Assembly (NCBI GenBank): GCA_034770075.1
Contig: CM068384.1
Span: 40,335,182-40,399,181 of the forward strand
From: Aralia elata
Lineage: Eukaryota > Streptophyta > Magnoliopsida > Apiales > Araliaceae
Reading direction: 5' to 3'
DNA: 64,000 nt
Shown piece after piece: positions 24,505-37,100 of the stretch (positions are counted from its first letter, which is position 1; the number at the start of each line of letters is the position of its first letter). Both the position numbers and the translations under genes were made by a program. The notes below the pieces were generated by a model, which worked only from the letters and a program-made list of their open reading frames with translations, made no database searches and was not told the DNA's origin.

Positions 24505-26094
24505 AGGTGTGCTGTCTCAAGCAACCAAAAATAAAACCTTACTGCAAAAGATATTAATATAGTAGTGCAAGTAATAGTCGATCCCACAGAGAATGATTAG
24601 TCTAAATTTATACTTTGTAAACCAAAAGGGGGTTTGGAATTTTATTTAACTAATTAACTAAAACAAAATAAGAATAAAATAAAGATTTTAGTTCTTTCGT
24701 TCAATATCACCTTATCATAGCAATATTTATCCTTCAATGAAATTAATAGCCCTAGGTAACAACAAGCTCTGCTACCCGAAACTCCCCTTAATTATCACTC
24801 AATGAAACAAGCTCTTCACAAGATTCTAACCATTATACAACCTAGAACAAGCTCTCTAGATTTAATATAATAGCAGCATTAAGAACTAGGGAATTAGACT
24901 ATTCCAAGCAACAATCACACAAGCTCGGATTATTTAATCTGTCTTTCAATAATCATAGCAATACTCAAAAGTTTGACCACAATCATGTATCACTAATTGC
25001 TACTTGTGATTAGGAACAATATCAATTACACGTAATATTATCCCTTAATCTAGCAAATGATATTAATCAAATTAACTTAACTGATCACATTAAATCAATC
25101 GGAATAAATATCATTCAACAGTTAAAACATATTATCGAGAATGAACTTCATATAAGAAGGAACAAATAATGTATAAAAAAGTTCAACATCCCATTGGAAC
25201 TAAATAAAAGAAGAGAGAAGAGTTCATAGCAAATATGAAAATATAATTTACAAGATATTCAACAATAATAGAATATAAAAAATAAATGAAGAGTTTAGAG
25301 AAGAAAAACTATGTTTTGACATCCGACTGTCACTTCGGATCACAATCTTCAATCTCCAAACATTCGCCTTCGATTCTTTGCTTCCATAAATGTTGATCTC
25401 TTGCTTGCTCTTGAACTATAAAAATGGAGAGGAGAGTAGCCTCCCCTTGGAGGTCTACTTCCTCTCCCTACTCCTATACTAACAAACTAATGTGGAGAAT
25501 GCTCTCAAGGATATGATATGAAGGAGTTGGAATATTAATGTGTAAATTTGTTTGTGAATTGGTGTGTTGGTGTTGAAACACCTCTTGCTATTTATAGGCA
25601 CTCAAGCATACAAGATGGTCAAGATCCAACAACTAATCTAAGACATGTGCATCAGCCATCCAAAGCAAATATCAAGCCAAAAACGTGCCCATGTGATGTG
25701 CTAAAAATCCAAATCTGTCAACTAACTGATCAGCACCTTGTAAGCCAATTTTGAATTAGCAAACCACCGAATTTGGACTTGGGCAAAGAACAAAGGTTGT
25801 AGCCCTGGAGTTTATAATGAATTTGGGCTTTTGAATCACCTGATTTGGAGTTGGGAAGCTCAAGTTATAGCCCAAATACTCCAACTAGTCCGAACAGGAA
25901 TCCAGTCCATGTGGGATTCGGATTAGCTATCTAAAAATCAATATTTGGAGGCCCAAATGAACTCAAAATTTTGCCCACCATACCTTTCCAAAAAGCTTGA
26001 GAAGTCTACTACAATCTTTAAGAAGAACACGTTTTCATTTGGAAACTCTAACACAATTCAAATCTCAATTTATAGGTATAAAATTGACTCATCA
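24505..26094 (-). repeat. Element B, 5' LTR (element orientation), with 0.4-kb deletion
   Basis: A 1590-bp copy. It matches 12992-14982 but jumps from aatctcaa to tttataggt, removing about 400 bp between two ctcaa words. On the plus strand its first base is A where the other copy has T, so the terminal TG/CA is damaged. Confidence 0.85.
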
Positions 26095-26099
26095 AAGAC

Positions 26100-26949
26100 G
26101 GTACGGTATCATGACGTCATAAAAGAATTTTATTTTTCTGTTAAGTTATGAAAATATATGCCAGTTGAGTTAGCTAAAAATATTTTGACTAATATCTGAA
26201 TTGTTGTTCAAGGTATAGCTAATTGATTCGGCTAGACAACTGTTGAAAGATATTTATGAAGTTCAAGAATTCTTTGAGATTTTATGCCAAACCAGTTTAT
26301 TCTGGTGCGAAATTTGTATTAAGTCTGAAGTGAACTAACCCTATAATGGGGGATACGCAATAGCGTTAATATGTATGTGCACAATACATAGTACGAAGGG
26401 CTGATCACCTGGAGTACGAGAAGAGATGGTCCATAGTCTTTGACTGTTAAAGGTTACAGTAGAAATATCTGTTAACCTAGGACAAGGTTCAAGTTTTTAC
26501 GACTCCTCAGCATGATATTGAAAGTTTTGAATGAATCTTTTAAATTCCTGAGTTATTCATACTGCTTCCCAATTATTGAATAATTGTGGAAGATTCTTAT
26601 TCTTTTGAAAGGTGGAAGTGGAAAGAAAATATTCCTTAAGAAAGGGTAAGACGTAGAATGCAATATGTGGTGATGAGTAAGTTAAACAAATTAGAATAAA
26701 TCCAAGAAAGAAATGAAATTCCAGAAAAGGGAAGAGATAAATTTAGTTGATGATGACTAATGATGAGAAATTTTTAGAAGAGGAAGATGAGAAGAATGCA
26801 ATGATCTTAGAAAGATCCTTAGAAAAGAATTTGGTTGTATAACCCAATGAATAAGTACAGAATAACGTAGAGTCCATTTCGATAAATGGAAGGAACGAAT
26901 ATTAGTAAATTAAAATTTCGAGGGCGAAATTCTTAGAAGAAGAGGTGAA
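26100..26949 (+). mobile_element. Element E, interior copy 2, right part
   Basis: Continues the E interior after B and matches 6917-7766. The polypurine-like agaagaagaggtgaa precedes the third LTR. No coding region. Confidence 0.85.
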
Positions 26950-29900
26950 TGTGATATCCCGAATATTTGTACGATGCTAAATCAGGGTATTTTATGTTAC
27001 AATGAGTATGTTATGCAATGATCCTTGGAGAAAGGAAGTGAATGCGTTAAAGGATTAAAGAATATATAATACTCGAAGTGTTTCAAGTTTAAGTGAAGGT
27101 GATGAAATAAAACCTACACTAAGGTAATGCGTTGAAGTTATTCAATGATAATTGTGAAGAGATTTAATAAAAACTGAGTAAGGGAGGTTTCGTTGATTCC
27201 GAGGACGGAATCCTTATAAGGAGGGAAGGATGTGACAATCCGGATTTTCAAAGAATTATTAAATAAGAATTTGGCGAATAAAATTCTTATTATGTGACGT
27301 TTTGAGTTTGAGTATGTGTATATATGTGATATATATATTGTGAAATATGTGATTTGATGTGAAGAGAATTATATATTCGTGTATTTGAGAAACGAGGTTT
27401 AATAGCTAATTAAACTATTGAATGAAGTGAAGGAAATTGCTACGAAAAAGATATTTACTGAATATTAGAAAGTTAAAAATTATATTATAAAATAATATAA
27501 TTGTTATGTTTTGTGAACAATGGAAATTATTGTGAATTAAATTTCATAATAATGTGAGTGATTTATTTAATTAAAATAAGGAATTAATGAGACTATAATT
27601 GTTTTAATAAAATGAGAAGGTAATGTGTTACATAGAAATGTAACATGTAAATGTAGTATATATGATTGTGAATTTCGTAGATTAAAATGTTTATCGAATA
27701 AACATTTGATGGAGATTATTGTAGAATAATTTAATTAAGTGTTTTAGTGCGTATTGTATTACGCAAGTAATATTCTAATTTATTTTAATAGTTAAATTAG
27801 AGGAATAATGATTTATTAAATGAAATTATAATTATAATTGTCTAATTTTAGATTATAAATTTTGTTAATAAGTTTAATTAGACTTATTAATATAATAAGT
27901 TTAATTAAATTAAAGTGTGACAATATATATCTTATAATAAAAAATAATTATTAAAATAAGCTAAAATTGGTTTTATGGAGTCTAGCCAAACATGGCCTTG
28001 TGACTCTTTGGCTTTCTAACTGCTGAAAACCTCCAAGCAACAAGTCACGTTCTTTTCACCAGTGTTCTGGGTAAGCCAAAAATACATAGAAGAGGAAGAG
28101 AGAAAATTGAGAGAATTCTTGAGAAATTGAGAGGAGATTTGAGAGAAATCAAAGAAGGAAGAAGAAGGATAATCAAGCCCTCCTAATTGTGTGACTAAGC
28201 TTAGAAGAAATCAAAGGTAAATTCTAAAATTGCTAGTTTTTATTTTTCTAAAACTAGTTCTCTGTAATTGGTTTTGATGATAAATTAGTGGAGAAATTTG
28301 TTAAATATGTTGTTGGGTTGTAATAATCTGATTATATGTTATACATGAGCGATTCTGAGTAATCAAATCCATGTGAACATGTTAAACAAGAAGAAATTGA
28401 GTTTTGGTTGATATATGTATGATATGGCTTACTTTGGAGTCAAAATTGATGTTTAATTTGATTAATAATCTGTAAATTGATGGTGGATTGTTGTTATGCG
28501 TTAAAAAACGAAAACAACAGAAGTTGAACGGACCAATTCGGTTGAATAACGAATCTGTAGTGATCGATTGCGCTAAATTTGTAAAAATTTATCAAACTAG
28601 CATGAATATTGATATTTGAGGCTTGAAATTGGTTGTTTGAGCTGTTTAAGATGTTAGAATCGTGCTAGAGGGTTTGGGTAATGATCATATATAAGTTATA
28701 GTGACTGGGTAATTTTAATTTACTGATAAAATGAAGAAATTTCGTGTTTTGGGGTTAAAAATTCTGCAGTTCGCGAACTGCAGAATCTGGAATTCATGAA
28801 GCTCACCCCAACGAGCTCATTAAGCTAAATTTCTCGTCCCGACGGTGTCTCACCCCGGCGAGAGTTTTGTACTGAGTTTTCTCGCCCCGATGAGCTTATT
28901 GTTAAGGAAATTCTCGCCCCGGCGAAGTCTCGCCCCGACGAGAATTTTGTGAAGGAATTCTCGCCCCGACGAGCTCAATGCAGGAAATGTTATTTTATTT
29001 TCTTTTTCGTTGTAGTCATGTTATGTTACCCTATGCATGTTTAAAACTTATATTAATGTACCGAATGATTACCAAGATATTGAGTTGGATGCTAAGCATA
29101 TAGCACTGAGTATAAATATAGAGATTAATGAACCTTAACTTAACGTTGAGTTTTAGGAATTCTTAAGGATGATATTACTATAATTAAGCTTACAACTTCT
29201 GAAGTGAGATTGATAAACAGAAAACAATCGAGATATTAAAATGAGATTGGATGAGAATGAATCCTGAAGTGTTTATAATACTCTAACTAATCATTGTTAC
29301 TGCCTTATAAACGGAATATGTATGTTGTTTTCTAAGTATTGCTATGTGACTAATAAATGTTGTGCATGATTATATATCGTGTAGGATACATAAAGTGCAG
29401 ATAAGTATAAGCTAAATATGGTAATTGGTAATCTACGAACCAGGCAAGTCTTTCAGTTCCTATTTGTTATGTGAATTAATTAATTAACTGTTTTAATCAT
29501 ATGATGTAAAAGCATGATGCATTTTATCTATGTTACATGTATGAGACGACAAAGTCAAATTATGATTACGTTCATTGAATAAAGAATGTTGATTCAGTTA
29601 TGGAACTCAATCTCTAATTGTTATGTGTTGATCGTTATGTATGACATATTTAGCCAAAAGTTTATGATTTAAATAATGAGCATGTTATCTATGTACTATG
29701 TGATGCATGCAAACTGTTAGATTTTCCTGAGCTGTCGAGCTCATTCTTGCAAATAACCACTTTTGCAGGTTAAATATTCAAGGTAACGTTACGTGCTGCT
29801 TGAATGGCATGATTCAGATGTTATGCATGAAGATTAATTGTTTTAGCTTAAATTATGTTTTTGAACCATGATTAAGGTTCTGGATTACGTATTTGGCGAT

Positions 29901-30227
29901 GTATTAAATGTAACAGATGTTGAGTTGTAAAATTTATATTGACTTGTAATTTAATTTTATCCGATGTATAAAGGGTATTGAATCTAGAAGTAAGTTTTAT
30001 TTTATTATAACTCTGATGAAGTGAATCATTAAGTAAATATGATTTTAGAATATGTAAATGATTAAAGGTTATGATTCAGGGAAAGCAAAGAAAGAAAACT
30101 GAAAAGTTTAAAATTGTTCCGCATTTTATTAAGTTTAACATTGAATAATGTTATAAAGTCAGAATGAGGATGTATTGTTAATGACCGATGTGGAGAGTTG
30201 GATTGTTCAGAATTTGGGGACGTTACA
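26950..30227 (+). repeat. Element E, LTR copy 3
   Basis: A 3278-bp LTR ending GACGTTACA, followed directly by the TSD GGAGA and the copia pol tail. Its palindrome cluster at about 28797-28976 is heavily decayed. Confidence 0.9.
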
Positions 30228-30373
30228 GGAGACGTCACCCTGTAGCGTGTAGACTCTCAAGACTACATTGCAAATCCATTTACTAAATCTTTAACCCAAC
30301 AGCAGTTTGATCGTCACTTAGAGAAAATGGGTATTAGATATCATGGAGATTGACTTTAGTGCAAGTGAGAGAT
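30228..30373 (+). pseudogene. Ty1/copia pol, C-terminal tail
   Basis: Resumes the copia frame cut at 1691: DSQDYIANPFTKSLT followed by a FDRHLEKMGIRYHGDW-like end, typical of copia pol C termini. In-frame stops are present (TAG near the start, TGA for the last Trp). The stretch gtgcaagtgagagat at 30359-30373 is the polypurine tract before the 3' LTR. Confidence 0.88.
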
Positions 30374-32049
30374 TGAAAGTAGTATGCACACAAGTCAATC
30401 ATATTTGATATGATGTAGCATATACTTTGTAATCTTATTGATTTATTAATAAAAGAATTAATATATTAAAGGCATTTTACTTTATCTACATGGTGCTGTT
30501 ATTTTATATGTGATAAATCCATAGTTTTGAGCAATGCTTTTAGAATCATGATGATGATCATGCTAATGAGATCTAAATTCTTAGGAAACTTAAAACTAAA
30601 ATCGTTCTTAATCGTTAGATTACTAAAATAGGAATTAGTGAATCCGGATAGATTGGTACATGCTTTGTTTGCTCTTAGGAAGAGGATGATTGATCTCATA
30701 ATTATTTGTGTGGAGACACTAAAGCAAGTATGTAGGTGCTTATTGGAGAATAAGTTCACTGAACGTGACTCGCTAATGAAATACCTAATAGAGTTTTACT
30801 TGCCTGTCAATAGGAATTCCTCTAGTGATAGTAGTACAAGTAATCCTTAGACTTGAGATCATCATAGTATCTTGTGTATGATGAGTTATACTTTGACATA
30901 TCCCTTAAGACCTTTATGGTATATCAAAGGGTATACTTGGGTGTAATAAGTTGCACATGGAGATAGGTGAATGGTTAACAAAGAATCTTTCATATCTAAT
31001 AAAAGATAAGAATGTCATATGTGATTCGATAAATGACAACTCAGTAGTCATTGACCAATGCAGAATGAAATTAGAAAGGAGTTTCTAATTTACATTATTT
31101 AGAGTTGTGCATTTGAGAATCGAAATGCATATAATTAAATAAAATAAAATTTGACAGTAATTTCATGTCTTATATTTAATTGGGACATTGTATGGTAAAA
31201 GAATTGAATTGTATGGTAACTATTCACTAAAAAGTTCTTTTGTGATTAATGTTGAAATCTATATTATCTGGAAAGTCGTTGATCGCTAAGGGGGCTTACC
31301 CTTATTGTAGAATAAATATTATTTAAGAAGTAAATGACATAATTATAATAATAAGTTAAGTGTATTTAATTTAATCTATGGTGATAGAATAAATTAAATA
31401 GCTTAATATTTATTATTTAATATTTTGAAAATATTAAATATAAATTAATAAGAGGAGTCTTATTATTATTATTATTACTATTATTATTATTTAATTTCTA
31501 AAGGGTTTGGGAATTAACTAATAAAAGTACTCTCATAAATTCCTAATTGGATTACGAGTTTAATTAATTAAAAGAGTTTAATTAAAATAAAACTCTATTC
31601 CTAAATAGTTTAGGAGGGTTGCCTATATCTATAAATAAAAGGAGTCTTATTATGAATTGGGGTTGGACATACTTCCAATTGTTGGGAAAGTACTTACACA
31701 TTCTATAGAGATAAAAACTAGGGTTTTTCTAACACTCATCTTCTTGAATATATATTATAACTTGGTAGATTACCTCTAGAGGTCAAACACTTGGGTGGCT
31801 AACGTTGATCAAAAGAAAGAATCTAATCGGTAAAATTCAAGGAGAACGCGAAGGAATTGGAGTGGAACTTGTACCTGAGGAAGCTTTGTTCTACAAGGGT
31901 ATAATTCTCTATCTTCCTTTGTTAATTGATAATTGCGCATAATGATCAATCCTGATTATGGTTTGTAAAATTTTAAAGTCCGATTTTATCACGCTTCCGC
32001 TATATTTGTGTAATTTGATTGCATGCTTGCGTTATTTATAAACCTAACA
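30374..32049 (+). repeat. 3' LTR of the copia element
   Basis: Starts TGAAAGTAG right after the polypurine tract and ends AACCTAACA; about 1676 bp. A TATA-like ctataaataaaag at about 31629-31641 precedes the probable transcription start. Other contents are AT-rich with an (att)n-like run near 31460. ORFs inside (30499, 30638) have no recognisable product. The 5' LTR and left TSD are outside the window. Confidence 0.75.
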
Positions 32050-33705
32050 ATATTTGCACACAAATAATTTTTAAACGTACTCATTTTCATTACTAATATT
32101 ATTTACAAAATCCTCGGATATTACACTACTCCTGTTGAGGCCCAAGGTTGGGTTATTTTATACCCTACTAAATCTCTAAATGCTCAAAGGTCCTGCAACA
32201 GCTAGTACTTTATGCATACATATGTAATGTGGTTTTAAACCATGCTTGGTTCCCATTTTAAAGGCTTTACCTTCATAATACAAAGCATTTCATTTACACT
32301 TCTCGACTTTTATCTTGGCTAGGTTCATTCTCCAATTAACTTAACATAACATACATATATTTGGAGTGTTTTAGACCATGATTAAGCCTTATACACAAGT
32401 ATCAAGTTCATATTACAAAACAACTTAGAAAACAATCTTTGCACGCGTTGGTCTTTGGCCTAGAAGTGGCGCGGCTGCACCACTTCGGATTATGCTCTGT
32501 TCTGGTCTGCTATCTGCGGAACCCAGAATTAAAGCTACTTGTTTTATTTCTTTACTTCCTAGCTTCCACTTTAACAAGTCTAAATGACCTGGAGCAGGTT
32601 TCCACTAGCCAATTATATAACATAATCTCATTTCATCTCCCTTTTAAATCTCTAATTAATATGATTCTTAGAAAACATCTTCTCTTAAGCTTTTTAGCAA
32701 CTAACACGTGGGCATGGCTTATAATTTCTAATTTCATGGAAATTTAGATATGTTCCAGCCCAGACTTCTTTAGTAATCATTTATCATCAATCACAATCAA
32801 CCCAACAAATAAATTATACTGTTTCCTTATAAAGAACATAGTAAGAGAATTAAATTACCTCTTAATTGTTATTCTCTTGCTCCAATTTCTGATTTCAATT
32901 CTTCTTCTAGTCTACCTCTAATTAGTTTCTCCCATTCTAGTTGATATTCACAGCTCTCTATATTGAATCAACAGAGCTACAAGATTTGATAATAAAAGAG
33001 TTTGGAATGAAGCAGATGGGATTTTGAAAGTCTGAGAATGGTAGTCTGAGTTTGGTTCATATAGGGATTTCTTTCTTGATCACCACTGCATATGCTTGTT
33101 CCTTACTTCTTATTCTTGCTCATTACCCCCAATTCTTGCTCCACACGTAAAATGTTTGGCTGAGTTACTCTTTAATTTGCTTGGTGATTTCTTCTTTTCC
33201 TAACTAAACCACAGCTCCTGTTATTCTCCTAATGACCCAGCTTCTCACATTACGTGGTTAACACACAAAACATAATACATACATTCATTATATATTCTTA
33301 TGTAATGTATTATACATATATCAAATAATGTATTCCCACCACTTGATTTACCCAATTAAAAATGGGACTTTATACAATCTTTCCAATATACATTATACCA
33401 AAAAATGTACTAATATCACTTACACCTTCCCACAAATGAAAGTTACATATTACATAAAATAATATATTTAATGTAATAAATCCACTAGATATATTAAAAT
33501 AATTTAATATTATAAACTATTTCAATTTACTTTATTTAATAGATACAATAATTTTGTATCATCAAATCTAATTATCTCTTTTCCTATAATAAATTATTTT
33601 TTCACAATTTATTTTCGACCAAAACCACTATATAATAATATATTTGATTATTTCCTTTCCCTTCTATAAACAATTTACTTACATATAATAATAATATATA
33701 TTTAT
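32050..33705. repeat. Unresolved AT-rich repeat sequence
   Basis: No gene is recognised. On the minus strand, 32125-32050 reads TGTAATATCCGAGG..., similar to the 5' end of the E-type LTR, so the copia element may have inserted into another Tekay-like LTR. A short gtggcgcggctgcacc block near 32466 resembles the GC islands of the Athila LTRs. The remainder is low-complexity AT. A 102-residue ORF at 32439 lacks recognisable features. Confidence 0.45.
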
Positions 33706-35815
33706 TGTCGACGCCGGGTTTTCTCGTCTCTCTTGTCTTTTCCAATTTTAGCCTTTTGGTTTAGGTGATTTTTTGGAAAAGATCGGCATTGATGTCGACA
33801 GGGTTTTGAAAGATCGTTTTTTATGATGAGCCAATTAACCAGAGTCGCCAGTTGGTATATTTGAATGGATGTACCAACTCATCTGAGTTTTTCGTTTTTT
33901 ATAAATCGATGGCTCATATATGACTCCGAATTAATTGGTCTGCGAACCGAGATTCATAGAGTTCGGGGGCTTGCTTAAGTGAGGGGAAGGTGTTAGGCAC
34001 CCCCCGACTTCCGTGAAACACGGTTACCGCAATCTCGATGCTTTCCTATCCTTTAATTCATAAATGTATGTGTGTGTATGTGCGCGTGTGTGTGTGTGCC
34101 TATGTGAATGTTGTGGTGAGTTTGTATGAAAGAATCATTTGGATTTTTAGGGAAAGTCATGCTTTAATTTGAGAGTGCTTTGGAATGTCCTTCGGCTTCT
34201 ACGAGAAAGCTTTATTCTTTATTAGGAAGGTTTGATTTTAATTGTCAAAACTGCAAGGTTTTCATTAGGTGTTGTTTTGGCAAAACAAGAGTTTTAAACC
34301 TTCGTCAAAATAGGAATCGAGATCTATACGTTACTTTCACAGAATGACGGCAATTTCTAGGATCTCTTTAACCCTATGCACAACGGTTTAATAAAACGTC
34401 ATTTATTTATAAAATCATTTTGTGTGATGTTTTGGAAAACGATTTTTCTTTGCCTTCTCGTTTAAAGAGGAATCAACATTCATTTGCACTTTCAACTTTT
34501 ACGCCTCGTGATGCTAATACCCTACTTTGATTAATTTTAGAAAATCTTTATTGTTTTGGCTTTGAAATCTTTTGCTTGGTGTCACAAATCAAATTAAATA
34601 TCAAACGCGTAGGGGGCTATTCACGGGCATGTAAGCCATCAAAATATCCTCGAACACCAACAATCACATATTTCACTACTACGGGGCCTTAAACCCGATT
34701 CTCGCCTTAGCGTCGTTTTAAGGCCCGACGATTACATATTACAAAAACGAGCACCTTGAATCCATTACACACATCAAAACGTCCATCATCGGATTTGGAC
34801 CATGGGGTCGCATTCCTAGGCTCACATCCAATATTACTACATGCTCACAAAATGAATACTACATCATTAATCAACCCAGATTTATCTAATACACCATGAT
34901 ATCCGAAAATGATAATCTAAATAAATTACACCCAATAAATCATCATAAACAAACTAGAAATTTCACCAATTGGATATCCTCGGGTTATTAGGAAGAATTT
35001 TGTTCCGATAGAACCCTCACTAATAATCCCTAATCCATTATCCCACCATAAATTTTATGAAAACTACATTTAATTCAACCAAATACTATGATATAAATTG
35101 CTATAAGAAAAGGAATTTTCACCTTGCAAATGATCTCAAATGGATGAAAACTTGTGTATTTGAATAGGATGAGGAGTATATTTGATACAATCAAAATCAA
35201 AAGAAATATAAATCCTCTCTTTTTTCTCTCTTTTCTCCCTATTTGATTGCAAAAATTTCCTCTTTTTCCTCTCTATTTCTGTGCTTCTTGCTGCTGAATT
35301 CTCCTTCTTCTTTCAAATTCTTTCAACTTTCAACTCCCTGTATGCTGAGCGAAAATGAGCTGAAATAGGCTGGCCAAAGCCAGCCGCAGATTGATCTGCG
35401 GCTGGCTGGCCGCCTGCCTTCCACTCACCTGATTTCGAGTTCCGTGTTTCGAGTTCCTTGTTTCGAGTTCCGTGTTTTCAAAAGGCGCACTATTTGGCCG
35501 CAGATCAATCCGCGGCTGGACGGTTTGACTTTCTTGATTTTCGTGCCACGCCTCGATTTTCGTGCCGTAACGTCGGTTTTTGCTGACAGGCCTGTATTCT
35601 GCAGTCCGGGAATTTTCGGGAGACGTGCCACCTCATTCGAGAGTGCTCGTTTTCGGACGGCCTTATTGTCACTTCAGCTTCGGTCGCCAATCATTGCGGT
35701 GATAATTGAGCGCTTGCACTTGTGCCCACTCCATTGCTCCCGCAAGCCGGTTCAATTGACGATTTTGCCCTCCTGTCACGGTTAGTATAGAGAACGCAAA
35801 AATTGGGTGTCTACA
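33706..35815 (-). repeat. Element F, 3' LTR (element orientation)
   Basis: 2110 bp, TGTCGACGCC...TGTCTACA on plus. It includes a (GT)n-like run at about 34068-34100, a palindrome around 35370-35420 (cgcagattgatctgcg) and three copies of a 14-bp unit (gagttccgtgtttc type) at about 35437-35480. Small ORFs within have no recognisable product. Confidence 0.92.
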
Positions 35816-36430
35816 GCTGCCCCTCTTTATCATGTTTATGAAATGTTAAATGAAATGAACAGGATAAAGAAATAGACATCCGATGCATGAATGACAGTGC
35901 AGAAGAATGACAATACATACGTGATGCAACACATACAACTTATGATGCAACGCAAGATGTAAGGCATGCAACACATTCGTAAAGGTGTCAATGCATCAAT
36001 CCCTGATCTGTCGCTCGTCTCGTAATCGCCGGGTCTCGTATCCGGTCGATTGTCCTGTGAGTGTCGGGTCTCGTATCTGGTCACCCCTCTCGTAATCACC
36101 TTATTCCATCCCATTGTCATCAAAGGAAGTTATTCTCCTGACTAGCTTTGAAGGGCATCCTTGGAGTTCGTCCTCGTACATCGTTCTTGGCAACCATCGC
36201 TTTTGACTCTGATAGGCTAGGACCTTGACACCTAACCTGCATGGATCACCTACAGAATTATCATCTATTCAATGCATGTGACATAACATTTAAAATGTAA
36301 ATTTGATAAAAAATGACCCCTGTACAGTCTTTTGATACGGTTCCACAGGTGTCACCGTTTGTCGGGGTTTGCTTGGATCTCAGCCCTTCCCAGGGGCCGT
36401 TGATTGTTTGGATACCAGCCCTTCCCAGGG
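35816..36430 (-). mobile_element. Element F, 3' UTR start beside the polypurine tract
   Basis: Polypurine tract at 35816-35830. The region 36000-36115 has diverged pieces of the 140-bp repeat (tcgtaatcgccgggtctcgta). No gene is recognised. Confidence 0.6.
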
Positions 36431-37100
36431 GTTCGTTGATCGCCGGTTATCGTCGCCGGTCGATCGTCTCGTCGGGGCCGGGTTTCGTCGCCGGTCACCC
36501 ATCTCGTAATCGTCGGGTATCGTCGCCGGTTGGTTATCTTGTCGGAGCCAGTTTTCGTCGCCGGACATCCATCTCGTAATCGCCGGTTATCGTCGCCGGT
36601 CGATTGTCTTGTCGGGGCCGGGTATCGTCGCCGGTCACCCATCTCGTAACCCCCGGTTATCGTCGCCGGTTGGTTATCTTGTCGGAGCCGGTTTTCGTCG
36701 TCGGACATCCATCTCGTAATCGCCGGTTATCGTCGTCGGTCGATTGTCTTGTCGGGGCCGGGTATCGTCGCCGGTCACCCATCTCGTAACCCCCGGTTAT
36801 CGTCGCCGGTTGGTTATCTTGTCGGAGCCGGTTTTTGTCGCCGGACATCCATCTCGTAATCGCCGGTTATCATCGCCGGTCGATTGTCTTGTCGGGGCCG
36901 GGTATCGTCGCAGGTCAGCCATCTCGTAACCCCCGGTTATCGTCGCCGGTTGGTTATCTTGTCGGAGCCGGTTTTCGTCGCCGGACATCCATCTCGTAAT
37001 CGCCGGTTATCGTCGCCGGTCGATTGTCTTGTCGGGGCCGGGTATCGTCGCCGGTCACCCATCTCGTAACCCCCGGTTATCGTCGCCGGTTGGTTATCTT
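36431..37100. repeat. 140-bp tandem repeat array, about 5 copies
   Basis: The word cgattgtctt recurs at 36601, 36741, 36881 and 37021, exactly 140 bp apart, with a diverged copy starting near 36461. Each unit is built of two similar halves, each with tcgtcgccggt and a gtcgg(a/g)gccggg block. Overlapping ORFs on both strands are by-products of the repeat. Confidence 0.93.

Larger units (their letters stand above)
12992..26094 (-). mobile_element. Element B: non-autonomous Athila-like LTR element
   Basis: Flanked by the perfect TSD AAGAC (12987-12991 and 26095-26099) inside E. Orientation is minus: the tRNA-Asp primer site is at 24482-24499 and the polypurine tract (aatacccccaaactt on plus) abuts the other LTR at 14983. 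Its own interior is only about 1.5 kb (14983-15734 plus 23791-24504) and encodes nothing recognisable. Element C is inserted in this interior. LTR ends on the element's strand are TGATGAGT...CA, as in C and D. Confidence 0.85.
1692..30227 (+). mobile_element. Element E: tandem three-LTR retrotransposon (LTR-IN-LTR-IN-LTR)
   Basis: Three LTR copies (1692-4953, 7767-11029, 26950-30227), each starting TGTGATATCC and ending ACGTTACA, surround two interiors. The outermost ends are flanked by a perfect 5-bp TSD, GGAGA (1687-1691 and 30228-30232), inside the copia pol. Each interior starts with TGGTATCAGAGC (4956-4967; 11032-11043), the plant initiator-Met-tRNA primer site, and ends in a purine-rich tract before the next LTR. 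The interiors encode no recognisable gag or pol, so this is a large non-autonomous (LARD-like) family. LTR ends suggest Ty3/gypsy, Tekay-like. Element B is inserted in the second interior. Confidence 0.9.
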
